Assembly: GCA_021824145.1 (NCBI GenBank)
Contig: JAKALM010000002.1
Coordinates: 186,001 to 250,000, forward strand
DNA: 64,000 nucleotides
Reading direction: 5' to 3'
DNA from: Bacteroidota bacterium
Lineage (GTDB): Bacteria > Bacteroidota > Ignavibacteria > Ignavibacteriales > Ignavibacteriaceae
Position numbers and translations under genes: made by a program. The notes below the pieces were generated by a model. It saw nothing but the letters and a program-made list of their open reading frames with translations. It had not been told where the DNA came from and did no database searches. Shown in pieces: positions 46,048-55,901 of the stretch; the stretch's first letter is position 1; each line of letters begins with the position of its first letter.

Positions 46048-47385
46048 TTATTTATATACAAAGTGATCTAAAAATCCAGTATCAAAATTGCCGCTCAGGA
46101 ATCTACCATCTTCTAAAACTTTTAGATGGAAAGGAATCGTCGTTTTAATTCCTTCAATTACAAATTCTTCCAAAGCTCTTCTTCCTCGTTCAATTGCATG
46201 TTCTCTATTCTGCCCCCAAACAATTAATTTTGCAATTAGAGAATCGTAATACGGTGGAATTGAATATGAAGTATAAATATGAGTATCAACTCGAACTCCA
46301 AATCCGCCAGGGCAATGTAGAGATTGAATTTTTCCAGGTGAAGGCCGAAATCCAAATTCCGGATCTTCTGCATTAATTCTAAATTCCATTGCATGTCCAT
46401 TAGGTTTACGTGGAAGAGTTTCTATTTTCTGGCCAGCAGCTACTAAAATTTGTTGTCTTACAAGATCAACCCCATAAACCCATTCAGTTACAGGATGCTC
46501 AACTTGAATTCTTGTATTCATTTCCATGAAATAATAATTTTTATGTTTATCAACCAAGAATTCAATTGTTCCGGCGCCTTCATAATTTACTGCATGAGCG
46601 CCAAGAATTGCCGATTCGCCCATTTTCTCTCTAAGACTTTGATCGAGTACCGGCGATGGCGATTCTTCAATTAACTTTTGATGCCTCCTTTGAACTGAAC
46701 AATCTCTTTCGCCGTAATGATAAACATTTCCATGCATATCACCTAAAACTTGAATTTCAACATGGCGCGGATTCTCTATAAACTTTTCTATATAAACATC
46801 TGCATTTCCAAATGCAGATTCAGCTTCTGTACGCGCCATTTGGAAAGCATTATCAAAATCTTTTTTCTCCCAAACTATTCTCATTCCTTTTCCGCCGCCG
46901 CCAGCCGAAGCTTTTATAATAACCGGGTAACCAATTTCTTCAGAAATCTTTTTACCTTCTTCTGGATCATTTATAACGCCATCACTGCCAGGAATAACCG
47001 GTACGCCATTCTTTCTCATTGTATCTTTTGCAAAAGCTTTGTCGCCCATTGCATTAATCATTTGAGGAGTTGGCCCAATAAATTTTATATCAGACTCAGA
47101 ACAAATTTCTGAGAAACTTGCATTTTCTGCTAAGAATCCATAGCCTGGATGAATAGCATCTGCACCAGTTATTTGGGCTGCGGAAATTATTAAAGGTATT
47201 TTTAAATAGCTTTCTTTGCTGGAAGCAGGACCAATACATACAGCTTCGTCTGCAAAAGTAACATGGAGAGAATCTTTATCAGCTTCAGAATATACAGCAA
47301 CAGTTTTTATCCCTAATTCTTTACAAGTTCTAATAATTCGTAAAGCTATTTCACCACGATTTGCAATCAGTATCTTATTAAACAA
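46048..47385 (-). CDS. accC: Acetyl-CoA carboxylase, biotin carboxylase subunit
   Basis: 445 residues. Biotin carboxylase N domain: [23 protein letters not shown]-grasp: [15 protein letters not shown] glycine loop, [40 protein letters not shown], and the bicarbonate-site [16 protein letters not shown]. The C domain is present ([11 protein letters not shown]). It carboxylates biotin on AccB. The start is TTG 47383-47385 with GAGGG five bases upstream, giving [11 protein letters not shown]. It follows accB by 26 bases. Confidence 0.97.
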   Translation of the reverse strand: MFNKILIANRGEIALRIIRTCKELGIKTVAVYSEADKDSLHVTFADEAVCIGPASSKESYLKIPLIISAAQITGADAIHPGYGFLAENASFSEICSESDIKFIGPTPQMINAMGDKAFAKDTMRKNGVPVIPGSDGVINDPEEGKKISEEIGYPVIIKASAGGGGKGMRIVWEKKDFDNAFQMARTEAESAFGNADVYIEKFIENPRHVEIQVLGDMHGNVYHYGERDCSVQRRHQKLIEESPSPVLDQSLREKMGESAILGAHAVNYEGAGTIEFLVDKHKNYYFMEMNTRIQVEHPVTEWVYGVDLVRQQILVAAGQKIETLPRKPNGHAMEFRINAEDPEFGFRPSPGKIQSLHCPGGFGVRVDTHIYTSYSIPPYYDSLIAKLIVWGQNREHAIERGRRALEEFVIEGIKTTIPFHLKVLEDGRFLSGNFDTGFLDHFVYK

Positions 47386-47411
47386 AATTCCCTCAAAATA
47401 TTAGATGAGTA

Positions 47412-47879
47412 TCAGCTTTTTTGAATTAAAAAGAGTGGCTGATTATATTCAACCGGTTTTCCATTATCAACTAAAATCTTTACAATTTTTCCACTAATAT
47501 CGGACTCAATTTCATTCATTAATTTCATTGCTTCAACTATGCAAAGTACAGCTCCTGCACTAACAGTATCACCAACTTGAACATATGGATCGGCGTCTGG
47601 AGCTGGAGATCTATAAAATGTACCAACAATTGGAGATTTTACTTCATGAAGATTTGATGGGCTTTCAACAGCTGCCGGAACTTGCTCAATTGATGTTGGT
47701 TTTGGCTGAGAAACTTCAATAGGTGAAGTTTGGCTAACAACAACTTGCGGCAAATTATTAGTTCCAGATTTTAATTTCTTCGCAACTCTAATTCGTAATC
47801 CATTTTCTTCAACTTCAAGGTCTGTAATTTCGCTTGTATCAACAATCTTTACAAGTTTTTTAATTAGATTTAAATCCAT
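47412..47879 (-). CDS. accB: Acetyl-CoA carboxylase, biotin carboxyl carrier protein
   Basis: 155 residues. The biotinyl lysine is Lys119 in the canonical [13 protein letters not shown]. An N-terminal helical region that docks AccC (1-40) and a Pro/Ser/Gln-rich linker (45-78) precede the biotinyl barrel, which starts [20 protein letters not shown] with the 'thumb'-like insertion. It carries carboxybiotin between AccC and the carboxyltransferase (accA/D, not here). ATG 47877-47879; 17 bases after efp. Confidence 0.97.
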   Translation of the reverse strand: MDLNLIKKLVKIVDTSEITDLEVEENGLRIRVAKKLKSGTNNLPQVVVSQTSPIEVSQPKPTSIEQVPAAVESPSNLHEVKSPIVGTFYRSPAPDADPYVQVGDTVSAGAVLCIVEAMKLMNEIESDISGKIVKILVDNGKPVEYNQPLFLIQKS

Positions 47880-47896
47880 TTAGTTTACCTATTAAA

Positions 47897-48460
47897 TTAA
47901 GATTTTACTCTTTCTACATATCCCCCAACTCTTGTATCAACTCGCAAAACATCATCAACATTGATGAATAATGGAACGTTAATACTAGCACCGGTTTCAA
48001 GTTTAGCTGGTTTTGTAGCTCCAGTTGCTGTGTCGCCTCTAAAGCCAGGCTCTGTTTCAATAACTTTTAAATTAACAAATATTGGAATTTCGACGTTAAT
48101 AATTTCATTACCGTTAAAAAGTATTTCTACTTCTTCACTTTCTTTTAAATAATCAACGCCAGTTCCAAAGAACTCAGCCGGAACATTTATTTGCTCAAAG
48201 GTATCATTATCCATGCAAACTAAAAAATCTCCATCTCTGTAAAGATATTGATATTTTCTTCGTTCAACACGTACAACTTCAACACTTTCACCAGCGCGGA
48301 ATGTATTATCTAAAACTTTACCATTTCTTAAATTTTTTAATGTACTGCGAACAAAAGCGCCGCCTTTTCCCGGTTTTACATGCTGAAATTCAACAATTGT
48401 ATATAAATCATTCTTAAACTTGATGATTAAACCATTCCTGAAATCTGAAGTATCTGCCAT
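47897..48460 (-). CDS. efp: Translation elongation factor P
   Basis: 187 residues. Domain I carries the tip loop KPGKGGAFVRSTLKNLRNGK, with a lysine at the usual modification site. Domains II and III follow: YLYRDGDFLVCMDNDTFEQI and GDTATGATKPAKLETGASIN, then PLFINVDDVLRVDTRVGGYV. It relieves ribosome stalling at polyproline. The modifying genes (epmA/B) are not in the window. ATG 48458-48460. It heads an efp-accB-accC-(gcvH) unit. Confidence 0.97.
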   Translation of the reverse strand: MADTSDFRNGLIIKFKNDLYTIVEFQHVKPGKGGAFVRSTLKNLRNGKVLDNTFRAGESVEVVRVERRKYQYLYRDGDFLVCMDNDTFEQINVPAEFFGTGVDYLKESEEVEILFNGNEIINVEIPIFVNLKVIETEPGFRGDTATGATKPAKLETGASINVPLFINVDDVLRVDTRVGGYVERVKS

Positions 48461-48570
48461 AATTCCTTAAAATAATTTTGAATAAATTGAGCGAAAAAAA
48501 TAGCCATATAAGGCTTGAAAGTCAAGAAAGATTAAGAAATAAAAGTTTGAGGTTTTTGAAAGAAATTAGC

Positions 48571-48610
48571 CAATTTTTATCAAAAAACAGCAATTTTTAT
48601 CAAAAAACAG
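48571..48610 (+). repeat. Two tandem copies of a 20-base repeat
   Basis: CAATTTTTATCAAAAAACAG occurs at 48571-48590 and again, identically, at 48591-48610, followed by a third partial start (CAAAAAAC). It lies upstream of efp. Function unknown; it may reflect slippage in AT-rich DNA. Confidence 0.85.
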
Positions 48611-48699
48611 CAAAAAACTTAAAATTTAAATTTAATATTTTAAAGAGGGAAGTTATCTAAAAAAAGTTATTCGAACATTTCACTATGAATAATAAAAAT

Positions 48700-48727
48700 G
48701 TAGAGACGCACGTTTGTACGCCTCTAC
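48700..48727 (-). terminator. GTAGAGACGC-type palindrome acting as probable terminator
   Basis: GTAGAGACGCAC (48700-48711) can pair with GTACGCCTCTAC (48716-48727) with two mismatches across a GTTT loop. On the minus strand it is followed by TTTTTATT, and it lies 12 bases after the T9SS FG-GAP gene. It belongs to the same sequence family as the palindrome at 60048-60073. Confidence 0.6.
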
Positions 48728-48738
48728 AAATATTGACT

Positions 48739-50574
48739 TTACTTCAGTAATGTCATTTTAATTGATTTTGTAAAATTACCAAATTTATATTGGCAAATAT
48801 AATTTCCGCTTGCAACTTTTTGTCCAAAGTTATTTGTACCATCCCAATTTATTTCATATTGGCCTCTGGCATAACTTTGATTATTAATTAAAGTAGCAAT
48901 TTCATTACCAAGAATATCATAAATTTTCATGGTTATTTTATCTGTTACCGGCAAACTAAATCTAATTTTAGTAGAAGGATTAAAAGGATTCGGATAATTT
49001 TGATCTAGTGTATAATTATCAGGCGTAATTATCTTAACATCTTTTACACTTATTCCGGTAGTCGCATTTCCTTCAAGAACTCTAAGTGACCATCTTTTAG
49101 GATTAAGGATATTTGATTTTACAGTATCATAAGAACTTGTTGAAGTATTCCAAGTAAGTTTGGTAACAGCAATACTATCGTTAATTGCTTGATAAGGAAG
49201 GATCATATCTTCATGGTTCTTGCTAAATAAATGCGTAAAATTATCATACATTTTAGAAACAAAAGCATTCTGAATTGTTTTTACAGTATCAACAACACCA
49301 GCAGAATCAATTATTTTCAGCGCAGAATAAATTGTTGAATCACCAGGATAAAGATTTGTAATCTTCCAATTATTCATATCTTTTTTATTACCGCCCTCAA
49401 ACTCTGCAGAAATAACATTGTATGGATAAGAACTCGAGAAATATAAATTTGTTTTTCCATTTCCGTCAATATCTCCTTGTCCATAACCAAAGATCGCATA
49501 ACCTTTAGGAATCGGTAATTGGCTTGCTAAATCAAGCACAAAAACATCTGAAGAATCTATTTGATTTATGCTTTTTTCGGTATCAAAAGAAATCATATGA
49601 ACCCAACCAGTATGCGGTACATTCCCACTATTGTCTGCAGCCGGATATGTAGGAAGATAAACTTCTTGCCTGCCGTCCTTATCAACATCTGCAGCCATAC
49701 CGCCAAATAATGCAACTTCATCAAATGTACCACCAAGCTGCATATTTTGTTTTCCAGTAGTAGAATCTAAAAGTGAATAAGAATCTGCTCCATTTACATT
49801 TAGAACTGTAATGTTATCAAGATTCCAGTTATTTATTAAAATTTCTTTTTTGCCATTTCCAAGAAAGTCTGCGGCAATCATTGCATATGGTGATCCACCG
49901 TCTAATTTCCAAGCTGCTAAATTAGTACGGACACCGGTATATTCAACATTAAACCCTGAAAAACCAGGATCGTTGGTACTCCAATCTCCAGAAGCGCTAA
50001 TTACATAATAAGCATCAGTAGCATTTGTGGAAGCGTTGTAAGCAACAGTTAATTCATTTTGACCATCACCGTCAACATCACTGCATTCCATATATTCGCA
50101 ATTGCCTGTTGCATTTAATAAAGTTGGTGTTGAAATTAATTGTGAAGGCTGTGTTCCAAAATTATATGAACCAGCTACACCATCCCACTCAAAGATATAA
50201 ATACCGTTTGCATTGCTTTGATATATTACCTCAACTTTTCCATCATTATCAAGATCGCCAAAAAGTACATAACGTGGAGTAGAACCACCGCCGCCGCTAG
50301 TCAATACTGGTGAAGTCCATACCATTTTAAGTGAATCATTACCAATTGGAATGAAAACACTTACGGTTCCATTTTTATAATAATTAGTTGCTGCAATTGC
50401 TGGTGTTCCATCACCAAATGGATCAGCAGCATAAGCAACACCACGAATACTAAGCAGACCTGTATATATACTGTCATTTGGAGGAAAGCTGTATGCAGAA
50501 ACGATCTTAGCTTGTGAATATAATAGTGAAACATTTAAAAGAAGAAAGGAAATGAATAGTAAAAGTTTTTTCAT
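48739..50574 (-). CDS. Secreted FG-GAP/VCBS beta-propeller protein with T9SS sorting domain
   Basis: 611 residues. A signal peptide (MKKLLLFISFLLLNVSLLYS) precedes FG-GAP/VCBS-like repeats with Asp-rich calcium loops: GDLDNDGKVEVIY, SDVDGDGQNELTV, AADVDKDGRQEVYL and GDIDGNGKTNLYF. The C-terminal about 80 residues, starting DQNYPNPFNPSTKIRFSLPV and ending KMTLLK, form a type A T9SS domain. Such proteins are exported to the cell surface; binding of polysaccharide or protein is plausible but unproven. Transcribed alone with a hairpin terminator. Confidence 0.9.
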   Translation of the reverse strand: MKKLLLFISFLLLNVSLLYSQAKIVSAYSFPPNDSIYTGLLSIRGVAYAADPFGDGTPAIAATNYYKNGTVSVFIPIGNDSLKMVWTSPVLTSGGGGSTPRYVLFGDLDNDGKVEVIYQSNANGIYIFEWDGVAGSYNFGTQPSQLISTPTLLNATGNCEYMECSDVDGDGQNELTVAYNASTNATDAYYVISASGDWSTNDPGFSGFNVEYTGVRTNLAAWKLDGGSPYAMIAADFLGNGKKEILINNWNLDNITVLNVNGADSYSLLDSTTGKQNMQLGGTFDEVALFGGMAADVDKDGRQEVYLPTYPAADNSGNVPHTGWVHMISFDTEKSINQIDSSDVFVLDLASQLPIPKGYAIFGYGQGDIDGNGKTNLYFSSSYPYNVISAEFEGGNKKDMNNWKITNLYPGDSTIYSALKIIDSAGVVDTVKTIQNAFVSKMYDNFTHLFSKNHEDMILPYQAINDSIAVTKLTWNTSTSSYDTVKSNILNPKRWSLRVLEGNATTGISVKDVKIITPDNYTLDQNYPNPFNPSTKIRFSLPVTDKITMKIYDILGNEIATLINNQSYARGQYEINWDGTNNFGQKVASGNYICQYKFGNFTKSIKMTLLK

Positions 50575-50618
50575 TTAACTCTCCTAATTAAGTTATAAAA
50601 AAAGGCTCTAATTTTAAT

Positions 50619-51305
50619 TTATTCTACCTGAGCCATGTATTGATTAACTTCTCTATTTGCTGTGGAGGATGCATAATCTTTTTTTATCGTATCAAACATT
50701 TCTTTTGCAGATTTATTATCCCCCGAGTTTAAGTAATTAATTCCGGCATGTAAAAGATAATCAGGATTAAGAACGTCCTCTTTGGTAACATGTGCAGCTT
50801 GTTTATAAAGATCTGCGGCTTTAGCAAAATCTTTTTTATCTGCATAATATCCTGCTTGTCCTGCAAGTGCAGTTGCTTTAAAAATATTTATACTTCCACT
50901 ATAATCTTGGTAATATTTAAAAGCTTCGTCAGATTTCCCTAAAAAGTTATAACTATTTGCAAGATAAATTTTTGCAGTTTCGCCATTTTCGGTACTTCCA
51001 TAATCTTCTACAATTCTTTTTAATCCAAGTGTATTTGTACCCGCTTGGCCTTCAATAGCCTCCAAATAAGCGCCGCCATCGTAAAGACTCATAACTTTAG
51101 CAAGTTGTACGCCAGCTTCTTTGTTTTGTTGGCTTCGATGATTTAGATAAAAAGCGACTAGTGCAACAACAACTATAAATGCACCTAAATACGATAACAC
51201 TTGTTTCGAATTTTCTGTAATATATCCATAGGATTTATAATAAAATGAAACTAGTTTATCTTCTTTTATTTCTTTTTTTGAAAGTTTTTTCTTTTTAGTG
51301 AGCAT
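50619..51305 (-). CDS. Membrane-anchored TPR protein (YfgM/BamD-like)
   Basis: 228 residues. A basic N-terminus (MLTKKKKLSKKEIKEDKLVS) precedes one membrane helix (about 36-57, LSYLGAFIVVVALVAFYL). The remainder is TPR-like helical repeats (AKIYLANSYNFLGKSDEAFK and ADKKDFAKAADLYKQAAHVT), facing the periplasm. This matches the YfgM/tetratricopeptide_21 plan, whose E. coli member binds the Sec translocon and periplasmic chaperones. The exact partner here is not known. ATG 51303-51305. Confidence 0.8.
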   Translation of the reverse strand: MLTKKKKLSKKEIKEDKLVSFYYKSYGYITENSKQVLSYLGAFIVVVALVAFYLNHRSQQNKEAGVQLAKVMSLYDGGAYLEAIEGQAGTNTLGLKRIVEDYGSTENGETAKIYLANSYNFLGKSDEAFKYYQDYSGSINIFKATALAGQAGYYADKKDFAKAADLYKQAAHVTKEDVLNPDYLLHAGINYLNSGDNKSAKEMFDTIKKDYASSTANREVNQYMAQVE

Positions 51306-51466
51306 TATTTTTTCCTGCTTTTAAATTCCGAACTTAATTAATGAAATTTTTATTCTGCGAATTTAATAATAATTTTATAAAAAACATTGATAGAAATAAT
51401 TTTTTTAACAATTTAGCTTATAACTTATTTATATTAAAAAGGTTAATAATTTTAGAAAATAAATTG

Positions 51467-51540
51467 TGCGCCCAGAAGGAATCGAACCCTCAGCCTTCGG
51501 AACCGGAATCCGACGTTCTATCCAGTTGAACTATGGGCGC
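51467..51540 (-). tRNA. tRNA-Arg (anticodon CCG)
   Basis: Read on the minus strand: acceptor GCGCCCA pairs with TGGGCGC, the D arm GTTCAACTGGATAGAAC, an anticodon stem TCGGA-TCCGA around the loop TTCCGGT, so the anticodon is CCG (Arg, codon CGG), and the T arm with GGTTCGATTCC. The discriminator is A. The 3' CCA is not encoded. About 74 bases. Confidence 0.95.
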
Positions 51541-51668
51541 AGATTAAATAAGAAAGAAAAAATAAGATTTAAGAAATAGCGATATTGGATTTTCTACTTT
51601 TATATTTACAAAATAAAAATAAGAATATTTTCTTTATAAATCGTGATCAGAAAGTTAATTTTTAGAAT

Positions 51669-52331
51669 TTAATGCCGAACAAGCTTGGTTATATCAAGAT
51701 TTTCCAAAATATTTTTTGAATACCCAGATTGAGTTACTAAAATCATTGCATTTCCCAAATCTTCCAATGTACAAATATATTTTTGAAAAAATAATTTTAA
51801 TATTGGATAAATATATCCAATTGCCGTCGAAATTTTATATGCATTCTTTAGTCCATTTATTGGCTTGATATAGCCAGGCCTGAATAAATATACTGACTTA
51901 AATGGAAGTTTCATCAAATCGTTTTCTGTTTTACCTTTTACTCTTGCCCACATAATGCGTCCTTTTTCGGAACTATCGGTTCCAGTTCCGGAAACGTAAC
52001 AGAAAGTCATATCGGGATTAAGCTTTGACAGAGTAAATGCTGCCTGCTTTGTCAGGTCGTAAGTAATCCGGCTGTAATCTTTTTCTTTCATTCCAACTGA
52101 GGAAACGCCAAGGCAGAAGAAACATGCGTTGAATCCTGCTAACTGATTTTCGATTGAAGAATAATTGTAAAAATCGTTATGAATTATTTCCTTTAGCTTT
52201 TGATGTTTAATATTACAGGATTTCCTTCCAACGACTAAAACAGATTCGACTTCTGGATTTAATAGAGATTGGTAAAGGACTCCTTCGCCCACCATTCCTG
52301 TAGCACCGAAGATTATTGCTTTTATTTTCAT
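51669..52331 (-). CDS. NAD(P)H-binding epimerase-like protein (NmrA/SDR type)
   Basis: 220 residues. The N-terminal Rossmann loop is IFGATGMVGEGVLYQSLLNP (GxTGxVG). It continues with ACFFCLGVSSVGMKEKDYSR and FCYVSGTGTDSSEKGRIMWA, where Ser and Lys resemble the extended-SDR active site but the classical YxxxK is absent. Length is short, as in atypical SDR (NAD(P)-binding DUF) proteins seen in Bacteroidota. Substrate unknown. It is downstream of the S41 protease gene, separated by a terminator, so probably its own unit. Confidence 0.85.
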   Translation of the reverse strand: MKIKAIIFGATGMVGEGVLYQSLLNPEVESVLVVGRKSCNIKHQKLKEIIHNDFYNYSSIENQLAGFNACFFCLGVSSVGMKEKDYSRITYDLTKQAAFTLSKLNPDMTFCYVSGTGTDSSEKGRIMWARVKGKTENDLMKLPFKSVYLFRPGYIKPINGLKNAYKISTAIGYIYPILKLFFQKYICTLEDLGNAMILVTQSGYSKNILENLDITKLVRH

Positions 52332-52356
52332 ACTTGGAAATGATTCTATCGTTTAT

Positions 52357-52390
52357 AAAAATTGCCCACAAAAAAATTTGCGGGCAAAAG
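52357..52390 (-). terminator. Rho-independent terminator of the S41 protease gene
   Basis: Read on the minus strand, TTGCCCGC pairs with GTGGGCAA (8 pairs, one G-T wobble) around a ten-base loop, followed by TTTTT. It lies about 30 bases beyond the protease stop. Confidence 0.75.
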
Positions 52391-52415
52391 ATAAAAAATA
52401 CAAACAACGAAAAAA

Positions 52416-55400
52416 TTATTTATTATAATCCACAGCTTTATCAGGATATTTAGGCGGCGGCGGCAAAACAATGGGATGTTCTTTAATCTGCTGCTTCAAA
52501 TAATTTATAGCCGCATCAAGCTGAGCATCTTTTCCATCAAATGTTTCGTGAGGAGTATTATCGACTACTATATCAGGGTCAACGCCATGCCCTTCAATTA
52601 ACCACTTCCCTTCAGGTCCGTAAACACCGGATTCAGCGGCAGAGGCAATTCCTCTATCTCTAAGATAATTATCGAAAGAAAGCCATATTTCTCCGCCCCA
52701 AGTTCTTGTTCCAATAACTTTTCCAAGATCTAATCTTTTGAAACCTTCGGTAAAAGCTTCTCCGTCAGAAGCTGTAAATTCATTACACAAAACAACGACA
52801 TGACCTCTAAAAGCATATTGCATATTCCATGTTGGCACACCAACTCTATCTTTCCAATACATCCAAGCTTTGCGTAAAAGCTTTTCAAGAATCCAACTGT
52901 CTATATTGCCGCCGCGATTATCTCTAACATCTATAATTAAACCTTCGCGATTAAAAACCGGATAAAAATTCTTTACCCATTCAGTATAATTTCCGCCGCC
53001 CATTGCACGAAGATGAACGTAACCAATTTTTTCATTGCTTTCTTTATCAACCAATAATCTTCTTGTATATTCCCATTCATCATAGCGGAGATTTGCTTCG
53101 GCTTGTTTTGAAATCGGAACAACAATTGCATCATATTCTTTCTTGGTTTTTGAAGATAAAAGATGCACCAGCACTTGCTTTCCAATCTGATTTTCGAGCA
53201 AGAGATTTGGAGACTCAACAGAAAGTAATGAAATTCCATTTATTGATAAAATTACATCTCCTTCATTCACATTAACGCCTTGTTTAGATAAGGGAGAAAT
53301 ATCTTCAAGATAATCAGGTTCAGATTTATAAATATGTTCAATTTTATATCCGCCATCTTTTTTATCTTTAGTAATCAAAGCTCCAAGTGAACCAATTCCT
53401 ATTTGCTGTTCTTCTCGTCGAATATCTCCGCCAACAACAAAGGTATGCAATGCAGAAAGCTCGCCAACAATTTGGCTGATTAAATCATTTAATTCATCTC
53501 TGTCTCTTACTCTATCGACAAGTGGCAAATACATTTTTAACATTTTATCGTAATCAACTCCCTGTAAATTAGGGTCGTAGAAATAATCTCTTTCAAGGCG
53601 CCAAGATTCAATAAACATTTGTTTCCATTCTTCACGCGGATCAAATGAAAAAGTCCAATTACTTAAATTTACAAGATGCTTAGAAACATCAGTAAGAGGC
53701 GCTGCCGAAGCATCAATAACATAAATTCCTTCACCTTTCCGCACAAGAATTTTCTTCCCATCATTAGATAATTCATAAGATCCAATATCATCTAGAATTG
53801 ATTTTACCGAAACATCTTTATTTTTAATTTCAACGGCTTCAAGTTTTGTTTTGGCTCCAATTTCATATGGCCTATCTGTAAAGAAGAGGATTTTATCGTT
53901 CATTGATAGATTTGAATAATTACCAACCGGAACAGGAACTTCATTAACTCTATTTTGAATTCCATCGAGATCAATCTTTACATCAATTTTCTTATTAGTT
54001 TCTGTTTTGCTTTTAGATTTAGCGCTGTCCTTACTTTTTTCTTTTTCATTTTGAACTTGTAATTCATCTTCAGGCGCAAATGGGAAACGCTCATCTTTTA
54101 ATAAAGCAATAGAATAAATCTTTGTAGTTTTATCGAAGAACGGCTCAGGCTGGCGTTGGCCCCAAGGACCAGATACAACAGATTGAAAAGTTCTATCTGA
54201 AAGGAAATAAATCCACTTACCATCATGACTCCAAACCGGATTGTAACTATCAATTCGATCATCAGTTAAAAAAGTTTTTTTATCATCAATTAAATTGCAA
54301 ATAACGATACGAGAATTAGTATTTGCAGCTGATGAAACATAAGCAAGCCATTTGCTATCCGGCGACCAGCTTAAATCGCCAAAACCATTAAACAGAGATG
54401 AATCAATTAATCTAGTTTTCTTTGAAGATTCATCATAAACAAGCAAACGATTATTCTTATCGGTATAAACTATTTGTTTTCCGTCAGGTGATGGAATTCC
54501 CTCATAACGAAAACCTTTACCATCGTGAGTAAGCTGCTCTCCCTTGCCAATGCCATTTGAAGGATATTTCCAGAATTCAACTTCACCTGATTCATCAGAT
54601 TGAATAACTAAAGATTTTCCATCTGGCATAAAACGAGCATTGCGATATCTTACGCCGGATTTTCTAGTTACTTCAACAAATCTTCCTTGTGAAGACGGCG
54701 CTACAAATACTTGCCCACGCGCAGTTAGAACAACTCTATTTCCATCCGGTGAAATATGAACTGAAGTAAGATAATCCATCGGCTTTTTAACCCACGTTGT
54801 CATCTCTTGATCAAAATCTGAAGTTAAAGAAATTGGTACAATCTTATCGGAATTAGCCGCGATATCAAAAAGATGAATATCGGCGCCGCATTGATAAACA
54901 ATCTTTCCGTTATCAAGTGAAGCAGACTGTGCATCAAATCCTTTGTTGAAAGTTTCCTGCTTTAAATTTTTTCCGCTATTATCCATTGACCAAATATTCA
55001 TTGTACCATCGCGGTCACTTATAAAATAAATTTTGTTATTCCAAATCATTGGGTCTTTACTGGTGCCGGTATAATCAGCAGTTAAAGGGATTGCTTCTTT
55101 TTCTCCCTTAACATACCGCCAAATATTTTGAGCAGTTCCGCCTTTATATCTTTTAGTATGGCTGCCTTGAAAAGGTAAACGAGTAAAATAAAGAGTATCG
55201 CCGGCAGCATCAAAAGCTCCATCGCTAGCTTGTTCAAGCGGTAATAAATTATTCTCTCCGGTTTTTAAATCCAGCAGACACAATTGCATATTAGGAAGAG
55301 TAGAATAATTTGAAGTTGCATAAATAATTTGATTATTATTTGCCCAACCTATGACAACTGCATTCCAACCGTTAAAAGTTCTTCTAACAGGAACGCCGCC

Positions 55401-55682
55401 ATCAATCGGCATTGTATAAACTTCAGTTGGACCTTCATACTGACCTGAGAAAGCAACAGTTTTCCCATCGGGAGAAATTGCGGCGTTAGATTCAGTTCCT
55501 TGGCTTGTTGTTAAGCGAACTGCCGTTCCGCCATTTGTACCAACGATCCATAAGTCACCTTCAGCAGTAAAAACGATTTTATCACCATGTATTGAAGGGA
55601 ACCTGTAATAACCTTCTCTAGAATTTGCGAGAGTTATAAAGGAAAAAATTATTGTGAGAAATAGTAACGATAAACGATTCAC
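52416..55682 (-). CDS. Tricorn-like S41 peptidase with beta-propeller and PDZ domains
   Basis: 1088 residues from GTG 55680-55682, which has GGAGG five bases upstream and opens a signal peptide (MNRLSLLFLTIIFSFITLAN). The N-terminal half has TolB/WD40-like propeller blades with repeated 'SPDGK' loops (AAISPDGKTVAFSGQYEG and PSPDGKQIVYTDKNNRLLVY). A charged linker (about 565-595, KSKDSAKSKSKTETNKK) follows, then a PDZ-like region (SPLSKQGVNVNEGDVILSIN), and the S41 core with GLIIDVRDNRGGNIDSW and the nucleophile region CNEFTASDGEAFTEG. It belongs to the tricorn protease homologues and acts in the periplasm. A start 30 residues upstream has no signal logic. Confidence 0.9.
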   Translation of the reverse strand: MNRLSLLFLTIIFSFITLANSREGYYRFPSIHGDKIVFTAEGDLWIVGTNGGTAVRLTTSQGTESNAAISPDGKTVAFSGQYEGPTEVYTMPIDGGVPVRRTFNGWNAVVIGWANNNQIIYATSNYSTLPNMQLCLLDLKTGENNLLPLEQASDGAFDAAGDTLYFTRLPFQGSHTKRYKGGTAQNIWRYVKGEKEAIPLTADYTGTSKDPMIWNNKIYFISDRDGTMNIWSMDNSGKNLKQETFNKGFDAQSASLDNGKIVYQCGADIHLFDIAANSDKIVPISLTSDFDQEMTTWVKKPMDYLTSVHISPDGNRVVLTARGQVFVAPSSQGRFVEVTRKSGVRYRNARFMPDGKSLVIQSDESGEVEFWKYPSNGIGKGEQLTHDGKGFRYEGIPSPDGKQIVYTDKNNRLLVYDESSKKTRLIDSSLFNGFGDLSWSPDSKWLAYVSSAANTNSRIVICNLIDDKKTFLTDDRIDSYNPVWSHDGKWIYFLSDRTFQSVVSGPWGQRQPEPFFDKTTKIYSIALLKDERFPFAPEDELQVQNEKEKSKDSAKSKSKTETNKKIDVKIDLDGIQNRVNEVPVPVGNYSNLSMNDKILFFTDRPYEIGAKTKLEAVEIKNKDVSVKSILDDIGSYELSNDGKKILVRKGEGIYVIDASAAPLTDVSKHLVNLSNWTFSFDPREEWKQMFIESWRLERDYFYDPNLQGVDYDKMLKMYLPLVDRVRDRDELNDLISQIVGELSALHTFVVGGDIRREEQQIGIGSLGALITKDKKDGGYKIEHIYKSEPDYLEDISPLSKQGVNVNEGDVILSINGISLLSVESPNLLLENQIGKQVLVHLLSSKTKKEYDAIVVPISKQAEANLRYDEWEYTRRLLVDKESNEKIGYVHLRAMGGGNYTEWVKNFYPVFNREGLIIDVRDNRGGNIDSWILEKLLRKAWMYWKDRVGVPTWNMQYAFRGHVVVLCNEFTASDGEAFTEGFKRLDLGKVIGTRTWGGEIWLSFDNYLRDRGIASAAESGVYGPEGKWLIEGHGVDPDIVVDNTPHETFDGKDAQLDAAINYLKQQIKEHPIVLPPPPKYPDKAVDYNK

Positions 55683-55901
55683 ATTTGCCTCCGGGAGTTG
55701 ATTAAATATTATTATACCGGTTACGGATTTTTTAGCGAAAGAAAATTTAGATAGTTGAATTAAGAGAAGCAAATAAAATTACATTGCTGAAATATAATTT
55801 TTGGGTGTTTTACATTTGGTAATCATTTTATAATAATGAAGGAGAGAAAAAATAAAATTACAGCTCCAAATAATTATTTAATAATATATTCGAGATTAAC
55901 T

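Noticed and set aside
50025-50282. Plus-strand frame of 85 codons within the FG-GAP gene
   Set aside because: It is a shadow of the repeat-coding strand, with no start signal.
51341-51529. Plus-strand open frame of 62 codons
   Set aside because: It runs antisense through the tRNA-Arg gene and has no family likeness or ribosome site.
55683-55772. 30-residue N-terminal extension of the S41 protease
   Set aside because: The GTG at 55682 has a GGAGG site and begins directly at a signal peptide; the extension would bury it.
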